Assembly (NCBI RefSeq): GCF_013426205.1
Contig: NC_089425.1
Location: 496,001 to 560,000 of the forward strand
Direction of reading: 5' to 3'
Length of the DNA: 64,000 nt
From: Metarhizium brunneum
Taxonomy: Eukaryota > Ascomycota > Sordariomycetes > Hypocreales > Clavicipitaceae
Part shown: piece by piece, positions 47,544 to 57,995 of the stretch
Layout of the letters: each line of letters opens with the position of its first letter
Numbering within the stretch: the first letter of the stretch is position 1
The notes under the pieces: model-generated
The model's input: only the letters and a program-made list of their open reading frames with translations
Database searches by the model: none
Told to the model about the DNA's origin: nothing
Position numbers and translations under genes: made by a program

Positions 47544-48602
47544 ATGGCGGTGAGTTGGTTGCCTTGTTGGCGCCATCATTCCATCTCTGATACCATGCAG
47601 CAGAAAGAGCATTCAGCTTTGTCCCTGAGTCAACAAATTGGACTTTCAACTTGTTTCGGGCCACAATTTCTCATTCTTACAGCAGCAGCACTGCTTACAA
47701 AACTGATACAACATGACTCACCGACAAGCGGCGAGCTACCTAGGATGTTCATGCCTTTGTTGTTGATTCTTATTTTGATAGGGTTTGTGGTCGGTGTGTT
47801 TTTGGTGGTGGTGGCATGGACTGGTTTGGGAAAACATACGCCGGAATACTGGGCGGATATTGAGTTATCTGTGATGTTGCTCTGGAGCATGCTCCTAGAG
47901 GTGAGTACAAATTTGTACAAATGGATAATAAGGCTAAGGTCAACATAGAGCGTGCTATTTACACGCATGCTAGCGGACGCCTTTGGACTGTCTACAGCGC
48001 AAGGAAAGTTTATTAAGAAATTCTTACAAATCTTATCTGTTCTCGGTATGGTCTTGCTATCAGTGGACATCGGCTTTTTCGCAGTGGACGTGCGAATTGG
48101 GACGTTCACTCCATATTTGACGATGTTGGCTGTAGTTTTCTTTCGCGGATCGATGGCACATGGATACTGCATTATGCGTATTCTAGCGTATATACGACAG
48201 AAGAGATTAAAGCAGCCGCCCGGAAAGAGCTGGGTTCCTGTCAACATCCGCATTCCTTTCGAAGTCGCCGGGTTTGCACTGTCATTTCTCTCGCTTTCTG
48301 ACAGATTATCGCGCATTGATTACAAACTGGTAAGCATCTCTTCTAATTATGCCATGTAGATACTAATGAATTAGATTCAAAATGGATTATTTGTCATTAT
48401 TGGGATCTTGGATGTTGTCACACGAGCTAGGAGGCTTCTCAAGATCAAGGTCGAGAAGGGAAACGAAGAGATGTTGGGACTGAGTAGCCATGTGATACCT
48501 GGAGATGCAAGGTATGCGATGTCACCATCGAAAATATCCAGAACAGACACAATACCGAGTGGCTCCGAAATTGAGCTTGTGACTGGGAAAGAAAATGCAT
48601 AG
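47544..48602 (+). CDS. multi-pass membrane protein, 321 aa (paralog 1)
   Basis: Unrecognised integral membrane protein. Exons 47544-47900, 47949-48329 and 48375-48602 with introns of 48 and 45 nt. Predicted membrane segments by eye include LILTAAALLTKL, FMPLLLILILIGFVVGVFLV, VMLLWSMLLESVL, ILSVLGMVLLSVDIGFFAV, LTMLAVVFFRGSMAHGYCIM, VAGFALSFLSLSD and GLFVIIGILDVV, about seven in all, with a hydrophilic cytosolic tail. A shorter paralog at 53.2 kb has intron 2 at the identical place (YKL|xQNG) and conserved WSM(L/V)LE, IR(I/C) and FLS(L/F)SD blocks. Each paralog is followed by a zinc-cluster regulator gene, so the pair moved together. Confidence 0.7.
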
Positions 48603-48881
48603 TGTACCGTTAATACAATACATCCATTGTCATGCAGAACAGAGCGGTGTGTGCAAGCTGAGCCAGCGTAGCTAGGAAGGACACAGCGCAATACTTGCAA
48701 TCCACCTGCTTAAACACAATATAAGTAGAGCACACGTATGTTAGAACTTGCATGGGCACTCAGCAGACTCACAATTCTCATCATTTCTTTGCTTCTTTTG
48801 CTACGGTTCACCCCACTGTAACCTAGCCGCGACGGCCTCGCATATCAACCATTCTATCATGCGGTGAGCCGCAGTCTCTCC

Positions 48882-49031
48882 ATGGCCAACGCACTAGTTT
48901 ACGTCTGTGACAGCGGGTGCGATCAAACCACCTACATCAGAGGATTGGCGTGCGGTTCCTGTGGATATCCATGCGGTTTTCAGAAGCTGCCTCAAAGCCG
49001 AGAACCGTCCATCAAACACAAAGCGTGCCGG
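48882..49031 (+). CDS. small Cys-rich ORF, 49 aa
   Basis: An ATG frame in the regulator's 5' region encodes VYVCDSGCDQTTYIRGLACG followed by SCGYPCGFQ, with seven Cys in total. The spacing resembles the zinc-ribbon part of the gene at 62.6 kb (C...C...Y...PCPQCGEC). It may be an upstream exon, an upstream ORF, or the relic of a zinc module next to this regulator family. No splice model is firm. Confidence 0.3.
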
Positions 49032-49068
49032 TAGTAAATTGGCGGAGCAGCCACCTTACTACAATTTG

Positions 49069-49200
49069 TCAAACGATATTCCGCCCAAGTCGAGGAAGCG
49101 TCCTGGCCCACTTGGACACTGTTGTGTATATAACTGGGACTTTCGTCCACTTGACTTGAATAGTGATCAAGGCGAATTGACTCTCTATAATCTTTATTAC
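49069..49200 (+). repeat. long inverted repeat, left arm
   Basis: About 132 bp whose reverse complement occurs at 52090-52220 with roughly nine in ten bases identical by eye. The arms face each other across the first regulator gene. Confidence 0.85.
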
Positions 49201-49276
49201 TTTGACCCAGATTTTACTCAAGAGCTCATAACAGGGTCCATCAGGAATCCCATACCGTGGCCGCATCACAACACAG

Positions 49277-49440
49277 GGTTGCGAGACCTACAGAGAGTGC
49301 AGAATCAAGGTGTATCCTTTGTTCACAGTCGGAGAAGGATTGACCAAATTTTACAATGACTGAGGGTCTAACGTGGACTCAATCTAGTGCGATGAGTGGT
49401 GGCCCTGCAACCAGTGCGCGAAGTCGAAGAAACTGTTCCG
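49277..49440 (+). pseudogene. degenerate Zn2Cys6 zinc-cluster exons
   Basis: Aligned with the intact cluster at 55.1-55.25 kb, this region retains an exon end GCETYRECRIK, an intron at 49310-49387 (branch GTCTAAC, acceptor ATCTAG) at the same place before the third Cys, and CDEWWPCNQCAKSKKL. Two lesions are seen. The second cluster Cys is Tyr (TAC at 49289-49291). A one-base loss near 49433 shifts the frame just before the sixth Cys, so this frame ends a few codons on while the regulator's frame takes over with CSGPKTDADI. Confidence 0.72.
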
Positions 49441-51731
49441 GGCCTAAAACCGACGCAGATATTACTTTTCGACACCGATATTTGGAACCCTTTAACATGA
49501 AAGACACAAAGAACAAACTCCCGAAAACCACATCAGCACTCCCGCCCAGATATCCTACACTGCAGGCCGTGGTTTCATCACGAGATGAGACGGCTGCGTC
49601 AGATCCATCACCAGAAGGAGGAGATGTGCTACTTTGCACCTCTGATGCTCCGCAGATGACTCTTCAAGAACGAGCAAACGCCTACTTTATGTCTAACTAC
49701 GTTCTTGACTCGTCTAACCTGAGCAATATCTGCTATACAGGTTTTTCTGTTCTACTGGAAATCAATAAGGAATCGAGACACTATAGGCTAGCGTTTGAAG
49801 CTTGCACCATGGCGGTATTCATACAAGAAACTGCAGACCGGCGTGATCACAGAACTTTCACCACTGAGGAGTACGATAAAGCAGTAGTAGCAACGAATGC
49901 TGCACTTCAAGATCCAGCCATCATGCACAAGGACGCAACATTGGCATCTGTTTTACTCCTGGCTTTATTTGAATGCATCAATCCTACGACTAGGGATCAG
50001 CGCGCCTGGCGCAATCACATAATTGGTGCTAGCAAGTTAGCTGAAGATAGGGGCTGCCAGCTGCGTGAAACAAAAACTGGACGTGCATTGTTAATGGCGG
50101 TTCGCACACAAATGGTAAGCTTCCGCGGAATGTTTAATCCTTTGCCTTATTTCGGTTATAAATACCCGCCACGAGATAGACTGAGTATTTAGTGACTAAA
50201 TTCTCATAGATCATGTATCATCTCATAAACCTAGAAGAATGGGACGGCCATGAGCTCTGGCTGGTCCAAGACGATATTGTGGATGAATATAGTCCGACTC
50301 AAAAGCTCTGTATCGAGGTCAGTTCGCTTGGCCGTAGGGCAAAATCTCTTATTGGTCCCCAGAATGAGAATGATGTTGCTAGGGAAATTCTTGAACAGTG
50401 CCTGGACCATGATCAAGTGTGTAAAAATTGGTGGGAGAAGATGCTCGATAATACCCAACGCAACATGAAGCGCAAAAGACCCTGTTCGGAATGGGGAGCT
50501 ACTTCTGATAACACAGGACTTTGGTTGTCTATGCCTTGGAACATGCTGACATGTGCACGAATCCTCTTGAACTCAATTATCATTAGATGCGCAGCATGCA
50601 TCCATGGGCACGCCAGTTATACAACGACTAAAGAATTTCTTGACGCGTTTGCTATTTTGAAGGAAATTCTTTTCGACGATTTCACCACCAACAAACGCCA
50701 ACTGAGCCGGGCCTCAGAGGCGTCGTCTTCATCCGCAAACTTGATGGAAGAGAAGTCATTACCAGGATTCCGACGACATTCTATGGCCTGGCCAATTGCC
50801 TTTATCTGGTCTCTAGATTGCCTCACCGATGATCAGAAAACCGCTTTCGCTGAGCAAATAGAACACATTGGGCTACAGCATGAACTTCATAGCATCCTGT
50901 TATTCCAGAATGAGAAGACGGGATTGCCACCGTATATGTCTGAAGACTTGCCCTACGCTACCTCACGGGCGCCTGGCTCCTGCTGCGCCACGGTGATAAC
51001 GATTGCATCCTCACCCGCCAGCGTGAACAGCTGTGATGACTTCGACAATGTTGAATGGAACAACCGCAGCAACCCTGACAAACCTCCTTCGACACACAAT
51101 CATGATAATGTCAGTATTGAATCGAATGTTTCGACTTCCGCTTCATTGCAACAGGCGACTGGACAGAAGAAGCCTGAGACAACGCCTCTACCCACGCCGT
51201 TGGCTACCAGCCGTCTTGATGCACTCCTTTCTCACTACGAAAACCCTGTCAATGAGCAGGTGAAATCGTGCCAGCGCCATGGTTCACCAGATAAGTGTAA
51301 GATTTGTTTATGCGTAGTACCGCGCTTCGCTAACTGCCAGTCTAGTTGTTGAGTCTCCTTCAGGTCAACCCGAACCGAACCATGAGGCTAGCTACTCGAA
51401 TATGAAACCCGCCGGTAAACCCCAGCGCAGAATTTCGAAATATGGGGTCCAGGGGCGGGGGTACAATACTCGAAGCGCGGCCTCGCAATCTCGTGGAAAG
51501 AAACACGCTTTGGCCCCGACGCTCAAACCGTTCGAGTACAAGGGTTTAGGGGATGCGCGTCAAACATCAAACGGATCCATTGAAGTTGAAGTACTTTGGG
51601 CGCCCAGCTTTTTGGCATGCGACCAATTACGTGGGAAGGAGGCCATAGAGGAGGCAAAGGATCTAGTGATCAAAAAGTTTGGTCATACTGTATGGGAACG
51701 GGAGAGGTGTAAGTTAGCAGCGTCGATATGA
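49356..51731 (+). CDS. fungal C6-type transcription regulator lacking a working zinc cluster (paralog A)
   Basis: Homologous to the regulator at 54.8-57.1 kb over the whole middle region (fungal-specific TF domain of the Fungal_trans_2 kind). Exons 49356-50114, 50210-51294 and 51341-51731 give 744 aa if translation starts at 49356; that ATG lies in what was an intron, so a later Met (49497) is an alternative. Shared blocks are MTLQERANAYFMSNY, YRLAFEACTMAVFIQE, DATLASVLLLALFECINPTT, WRNHIIGASKLA, MLTCARILLNSIIIRCA and FIWSLDCLTDDQK. The last exon adds a basic linker and a chromodomain-like tail (IEVEVLWAPSFLACDQLRGK, KFGHTVWERER) that the paralog does not have. With the DNA-binding part broken it could act as a decoy partner or be on the way to a pseudogene (inference). 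Confidence 0.68.
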
Positions 51732-52089
51732 GCGGCGAATTAGACCAGCCATGCCGATGGCATGTTCTGTTCTCTTAGCTTCGCATAATCCTTAATACTA
51801 CTGATTCTGCCAATCATAAGTTCATATGGAAGACAACTTGCCTGTGCAGAGTAGGAATACCCTTTTCGGGTCCGTGTGAACGGAAGACCGCCAAACCATG
51901 AACCAAGCAATTCAGAGTTCAACTGAATAAATAGCTTGTAGTACGGGCTGAAATAAAAGTATTGCAATCAAACCGGCCTAGAGAAGTAAGACACCTTGCA
52001 AGGTTATCCTTGGACTAATTAAAAGCTACCACTGGCGTGAAGGGCCTGCGGTCAGCTTAAATCCATGTCAACGTCTATATTGTCAAGAT

Positions 52090-52220
52090 GATACAGATTA
52101 TGGAGAGTCAATTAGCCTTGATCACTACTCATGTCAAGAGGACGAAGGTCCCAGTTATATACACAACAGTGTCCAAGTGGGTCAGGACGCTTCCTCGACT
52201 GGGGCGGAATATCGTTTGAC
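52090..52220 (-). repeat. long inverted repeat, right arm
   Basis: Reverse complement of 49069-49200. Begins (minus strand) with GTCAAACGATATTCCGCCCC. The non-matching positions are scattered and include transitions, so the two arms have aged apart. Confidence 0.85.
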
Positions 52221-52387
52221 ATATATAAACCAACACTTTCCGTCGCTGCTGCATTTTATCACCTAGGTCTCTGTTTATTTTTAATTCATATAAATCTTTA
52301 AAATCTGCTTTTTATTGCCACTTTTGTTTTCAGCGACCCCTACACTGCTTTGCCTCCTGCCCTACCAACAGGCAAGGCTACCAAACA

Positions 52388-53223
52388 ATGCACATGACAG
52401 AACATCACGTCAGCCTTTGTTGCTGCCATATTCACTTTACAGAGCCATGCAAATGCGACGAAGACGTTAGTTGCGTCAATAACGCAACACTAAAGTGCGA
52501 CTTCCACCCATGTCCTCCCTGTAAGAGGGTTCTCGACAAGTTCCAAAGGATTTCGGGCTCAAAACTACGTCTGAGCTGGGCTGCACGGAGCTTGGTCGAA
52601 CCAGGCGACGTGCTGGATTACGAGGCCGTTTTGGACGCAACTAAAATTTCTCAAAAAACTGGGTGGTACAATGCTTGCCAGAACATTAAAGGAATTATTA
52701 CCGAAACCAAGCCGTCAGCAATATACTTGATGAATACATATAATCCAGTAAATGAGAGGGATTCTGCGAGGGTGAAAAAAATGGAGGAGTTATTAGATCG
52801 CCTTGCGGGATTAGCCGGTTTCTTTGTACAAAAAAGTGAAGACTGAGACTGATAATACCAAATGTGTTTTCCCATTAGGTGCGACGGTACAAGGGCACGA
52901 ACGAGGTCGAGTGCGACGTGGAGAAAGCGATTGTTCACAAGGAGGAAAGAGAAAATTCCTATTACACGATTCCCCTGCAAATGTTTGACGTTTATATCAG
53001 TTCAACCCCATCATCAGCATTATGGTTACAGCCTGGACCTAAAGACAAGCCAGTAAAACTATTGCTTGCCCGCGCCGAGTCCTTCCCTGAAGTCTTCACT
53101 ATCTCTAAAACACAACAGATGCATATTGACCCTCTCGTGGGCCGGAATGGGATATTACTGAAGACAACCACGCTTATTCACTTCACTTACACAGTTCCAG
53201 CAACCATTACGAAGTATCAGTGA
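52388..53223 (+). CDS. hypothetical Cys-rich N-terminal protein, 260 aa
   Basis: Unrecognised. Exons 52388-52825 and 52879-53223 join in phase 0 through a 53-nt intron with a weak GTACAA donor and acceptor CATTAG. The N-terminus is Cys/His-rich (CCCHIHFTEPCKCDEDVSC, then KCDFHPCPPCKRVLDKF), suggesting a zinc-binding module. A helical middle (ARVKKMEELLDRLAGLAGFF) and a beta-rich second exon (YYTIPLQMFDVYISSTP, VKLLLARAESFPEVFTI) follow. Its stop overlaps the first codon of the short membrane paralog (TGATG). The gene lies within the duplicated segment and may have been joined to the truncated membrane gene by rearrangement. Confidence 0.48.
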
Positions 53224-53864
53224 TGCTGTTCTGGAGTATGGTATTAGAGGTGAGTGTATATCAGCTCCGGAAATGGGCTGGGAGACTGAACTGAATCCAG
53301 GGCATCGCATGGGCTGGTCTCATAGCCTTTGAAAGAACCTATGCTCAAATCGTGATAACGAGAATTTTACAAGCGTTGTCGCTTACGGGTATCGGGTTAC
53401 TATTGGCGGACTTCAAGTTTAGGTCATCGTCACTAATTTTGCCGACGCCTGCTGTAGCTGCCTTTCGAATGTCTATGACGCTGGCATGTTTAATTATGCG
53501 CTTTGAAGGTAGCAAGGAAAAATCCCAGAACTGGAAGTATTGGATTCCTCTGGATATTCGAATCTGCTTCGAGATCACTACATTTGGGCTATCATTTCTC
53601 TCATTTTCCGATGTCTTAGCATCACGCGTGAACTATAAACTGGTGAGGTGTTCTTCCATCATTATCCTGCGTACGCTAACTGGGTAGGTTCAAAATGGAA
53701 TGTTCACAGTCATCGGAATTGTGGACGGTGGTATACGACTTTGGAGGTATCGCAAGCTTAAAGCTGAGAAGAAAGAGACCAACAGGCGACGAATAGCGGG
53801 TAGTGATACGACGGATGGAGTTTTACTTTGGAGTAGGTCAAAAACAAAAAAATACATCAAGTGA
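53223..53864 (+). CDS. membrane protein paralog 2, N-terminally truncated (181 aa)
   Basis: Homologous to the C-terminal part of the 321-aa protein at 47.5 kb. Exons 53223-53249, 53301-53642 and 53688-53864. It starts at the Met equivalent to VMLLWSM (MLFWSMVLE) and carries ILQALSLTGIGLLLADF, AFRMSMTLACLIMRF, IPLDIRICFEITTFGLSFLS and NGMFTVIGIVDGG, so four membrane segments remain out of about seven. The N-terminal helices are missing. The upstream DNA belongs to an unrelated gene whose stop overlaps the ATG. It could be a functional short form or a truncated pseudogene. Confidence 0.5.
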
Positions 53865-54790
53865 TTCTGAGATCGAGCTGGTATCAAAAGATGTATAAAA
53901 GAGGGTGTCGCACATCAGGCCTACCCAAATCGTACCTCCTGAAAAACTGGGACATTGCAGTAGCTGCCTGGAAGGTAATTGCTACTGCCTGAACTATCAA
54001 AGATTTCTTTTGTGTATAAAGAGCTGCACGGTTCCCATGAAACGCCTGATGGAATTCTTGCTCCTTAGATAATTCTCATTTAAACAATTGGCGTCTTCGG
54101 CGCCATTATACTCGATCTTTTGTGACCCTCAATTGTCTGACAGGGTGATGCTTCTGCATGACAGGCATATTGATATAACTACTGTTCGTTTGCGATTGCC
54201 TCATGGAAGCTCGAACCGCTCTGTACTGACAGAATAGAAACCGGCGTTCGTTGACATAAATCATAGACCACTCATTCCAATTGTACTTGGATATCTCTTT
54301 CTGGTGCATTGTATGAACCTTTGAAAGCCTCACTGACCACTCTGAACGCTTCTCTAAGAACCTGGAATACACTAATAAGCCCGCAAACTTCGGCGCTGGA
54401 AAGTACCTCTGAATGTTCTACACCACCATGCCACTCTCTCCGTAGGTGCAACCCTCGGCAAGATCTCTTGTTGTTGCACCACGGAAGTGCCCCTGAACCG
54501 GGGAATACAGTTTTGGCAGCCTCATTTCCCTAGACTCAGGGGTTCGTGTTGTTTTTCGACACACATTGGGCTGCGTACATTGTTCACGTGGAGGCTGATC
54601 CATTGTTCCGTAGGATGTATAAGTATGACAGTCCTTCCTTCCGTGGCGGTCGCAACTCAGATCTTCAGATTTTATTCAGGAAGAGCTCACAACAGTGTCC
54701 ATCGGGAATCCCATACCCTGGTCATATTACATTAAAACACCTCCAAATCAGCATTTGAGCAAGACCTGCAGGGTCCGCATTCGTTACTCC
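53865..54790. other. duplicated upstream region of the second regulator
   Basis: No independent gene. 54660-54725 aligns with 49190-49265 (both contain CAGATTTTA, GAGCTCA, ACAGT/GGGTCCATC, AATCCCATACC), showing that the duplication includes the regulator's 5' flank. Confidence 0.5.
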
Positions 54791-57124
54791 TATGGTCTAC
54801 ACTGGCAGAAAGCGCAGAATCAAAGTATATCCATTATTCACAATCGGGAGATTGACTAAACGTTACAACAGCTGAAAGTCTAACGTGGAGTATATGTAGT
54901 GCGACCGGGCGAAGGCTCGCAGGGTCTGTACCAGACCCAAAACCGATATTGCTTTTTGCCACAAGACTGGCGTGGAGTGCGCAAGAAAGAAAGGCATAAC
55001 CACAATATTGACCTCGCCCAGGCCAACCACAACACAGGACGTCATTTCATCACCAGAGAAGGCGCTTGCGTCATCTCGCAGGGTTTTGAAGGCCTGTAAG
55101 GGTTGCAGAAAGCTCCGAGTCAAGGTATATGCACTGCTTGGAGATCAACTAAACTCGCAATAGCCGAAGGTCTAACAAGAAGTCTATGTAGTGTGATAAT
55201 TCGAGGCCCTGTCAGCAGTGCATCAAGTCTGGGAGAGAATGTACCGCACCCGAGGAAGGCATTGTTACTCGAGACAGATATTCGGAATCTTTCGGCAGAA
55301 AATTCGCAAACAATAAACCCCTTAATGCTATATCACGGGATGAGAAAATTGCCTCATATTCGACACCGAAGGCAGGATCCTTGCAGCTGCGCTCCTCGGA
55401 CCTTCCCCAGATGCCTCTGCAGGAAAGGGCAATCGCTTACTTTTTGTATCATTATGATCTTGAATCGCCTAGCCAGAACAAAATCGGCGATATGTGTTTT
55501 GTTATCCTATCGAAGAGCGACAAGGAATGGGAGCATTACCGACTGGCATTTGAAGCTTGCGCCATGGCGTCGTTCATCAATGGGGCGGGCGCCCAGCTTG
55601 AATACGAAAGCTTAACCTTTGAGGCATACGACAAAGCACTGATAGCGATGCGTAGCGCACTTCAAGATCCAGATGTCGTTCATGAGGATGCAACCTTGGC
55701 TGCAATTTTACTTCTAGCCCTGTTCGAATGCTTATATCCTACGACTGGGGAGCAAAAAGGCTGGCGCAATCACGTACAGGGTGCTATTAAGTTAGCTAAA
55801 GAACGCAGTCGCAAACAGACTAACACCCAAATTGGACACATGTTATTCAGGGCAACCCGTACTTTAATGGTAAGATTTCCATAAACTTCTCAACTCTACG
55901 ATTTTATCGGGTTGATCTTCAAGTTTACATCGTGATGTAGACTTTCTAATAGCTAACTTTCAACAGGCAATATATAGTCTCGCAACACTAGAAGACGAAA
56001 AGGACAAAGAGCTCTGGTGGTCCGAAGACGATGAATGCACTTCTACCCAACAGCTTTGCGTTGGAGTGGCTTCACTTAACGCGGAGGCTACGGCTCTTGG
56101 TCCATCCGGACATAGAGAGGAAGTCGAAGACACGCTAAAGCGGTGTCAAGATCATGATCGAGCTTGCGAAAGCAGGTGGGAGGAGTTGTCAAAGAGTACA
56201 CGGGACATTAGCTCTAACAATACGGACCCCTGGCTATTGATGCTCAGGAATATGCTGACATGTGCACGAATCCTCCTGAACTCGATCATTATCAGATGCG
56301 CGACCTGGATTTACAAAGTCCCCAATTATCGAACCTCTGAAGAGTACGGTGGCGCCTGTTCTGCTCTGGGGGAAATTATTCTTCACAGCGCCAAGGCCAA
56401 CGAACAGCAACTCTGCTGGGCCGAAGAAGCGCAGTCCTCGTTTGCGGAACTCGACGTTCAATTACAGCCTGGCCGGGATTCGAGCGGATGCGCCATTAAC
56501 AAGTGGATAGAAGATAACAGGAACCTCTGGAAAGACAAGCCACTAGTGGGGTTACAACCGTTAGCTCTTATCTGGTCTTTAAAATGCCTCACCGATGACC
56601 AGAAAATCGCCATCGATACCCGATTACGACGCATCGTGGAAATCCGTGGGGCCTTACCGTTTCATGAGGATAGGGCTAGTATGCCGTCATTTTGCTCCAT
56701 GGTGGAACAAATACCCCGCTCGCCATCCCATACTACTGAGGCGTGCACACGACCTTCGCCCAGTCTTTCCGAACCCGCAACGGATACTCCCGAGGCTGGT
56801 TCGCAAGATTCTTCCCCACCTTCCACGGGACGCTTTCGGTACACACAAGAGGATGACGATACTCTACTTCAACTTTACAACGAGGGTATCTCGTGGCATG
56901 AAATGCGAGATCGCTTTCCCAACCGCCCTAACAGTTCTTTAAAGACTCGTTTATGGATACTAAGAAATTGTCAGTTCACTGCTGATGAAGATCGTCTTCT
57001 TATTCGACTAAAAGAGGAAAATAATTGGTTTTTTGCAGATATTGCCACAAAAATGCGCCGCCACCCGGCTCTTGTGTCGAATCGTTACAATCAATTACGA
57101 CGTAACCGTGCAAGGAATAAATAA
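54791..57124 (+). CDS. Zn2Cys6 regulator with tandem zinc clusters and two C-terminal Myb-like repeats (paralog C)
   Basis: Nuclear transcription regulator. Exons 54791-54823, 54900-55124, 55192-55869 and 55967-57124 join to 697 aa. Residues 1-30 are a decayed first zinc cluster (MVYTGRKRRIK, intron, CDRAKARRVCTRPKTDIAF). Residues 77-103 are a textbook cluster, C-x2-C-x6-C-x5-C-x2-C-x6-C (ACKGCRKLRVK, intron, CDNSRPCQQCIKSGREC). Both clusters are split by an intron at the same Lys/Cys boundary. The fungal TF middle domain follows (ERAIAYFLYHYDLE, DATLAAILLLALFECLYPTT, MLTCARILLNSIIIRCA). Residues about 600-690 hold two Myb/SANT-like units (FRYTQEDDDTLLQLYNEG and CQFTADEDRLLIRLKEENNW). Start chosen at the only Met that keeps this frame open. 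The combination of C6 cluster and Myb repeats is unusual. Confidence 0.75.
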
Positions 57125-57995
57125 CATGCCGGTAGACATGAATATCAAGCGGCTTGTTGACTCAAGGGATCAAGACACTTTTTGGTTGCTCTAAAAAGAG
57201 GCTTCGAAAGTTGTACTCTCGATACAAGTCTCACTCCTTGGATAATAGTATTAAGGAGGTCAAGGTTCATCCTCAGAGTAGTATATGATGATAATCGGAA
57301 TGATTGGGAAGAAAATTCCAATGAAACAATTGCAGTTATCGAGAGCTTTCTTCGTCAAGACGTGTATAACCACAAAGGTGATTCACAAGACTGTTCAGGC
57401 ACATCATCGAGCATGGCACAAGCGAATTGATGACGATTCAAGTTGATAACAAAACTTTTAGAGCTCGCCGCAGATACAATTACAAAAGCGCTACAGAAAG
57501 AACAGCCAGGGGACAGGTCCGGTTTGTACCATATTTGGTCCTGTAATACGATTCTAGAATATCTTGGGGACAATTAAACAGCATGATATGGCTCTCATAC
57601 CTCTTCTAATCAAGTACATTGGATTGTCAAGAATCAGCAAAACCAAACTGCAACCCTTATGACTCTAAGAACATGCAAAGTTTCGACAGTAAATAAGACA
57701 CAGATCGACGGGATACACGTATGATGATGAGGGGAAGAAATTAACTAAGCGACGATATAAAAAGACTCGTTTGTCGTCGCAGTCTCTCCCCATAACTTGA
57801 CCTCTTAGCATTATCATCCATCTGACCTAAAGCAACGAACCAACATTCGCGGAAGGTAATGTGCAGGGGCAAACTGCACCCACGTTTGAGCTTTATGACT
57901 ACATGTGTGGCTACTATCTTTTGAGGAAAGTTAATGAGTGATTAACTTTTGTCGCTACACTAAAGCCATAAAATTGAAACTGCATACTGTATACA
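57125..57995. other. intergenic region
   Basis: No convincing gene. A frame at 57182-57430 and neighbouring text look weakly coding, but no homolog or splice pattern supports it. Confidence 0.4.

Noticed and set aside
48907..49359. 150-codon frame without ATG upstream of regulator A
   Set aside because: Its inverted copy at 52.1 kb carries a stop and non-synonymous changes at many codons, so it does not look constrained as protein.
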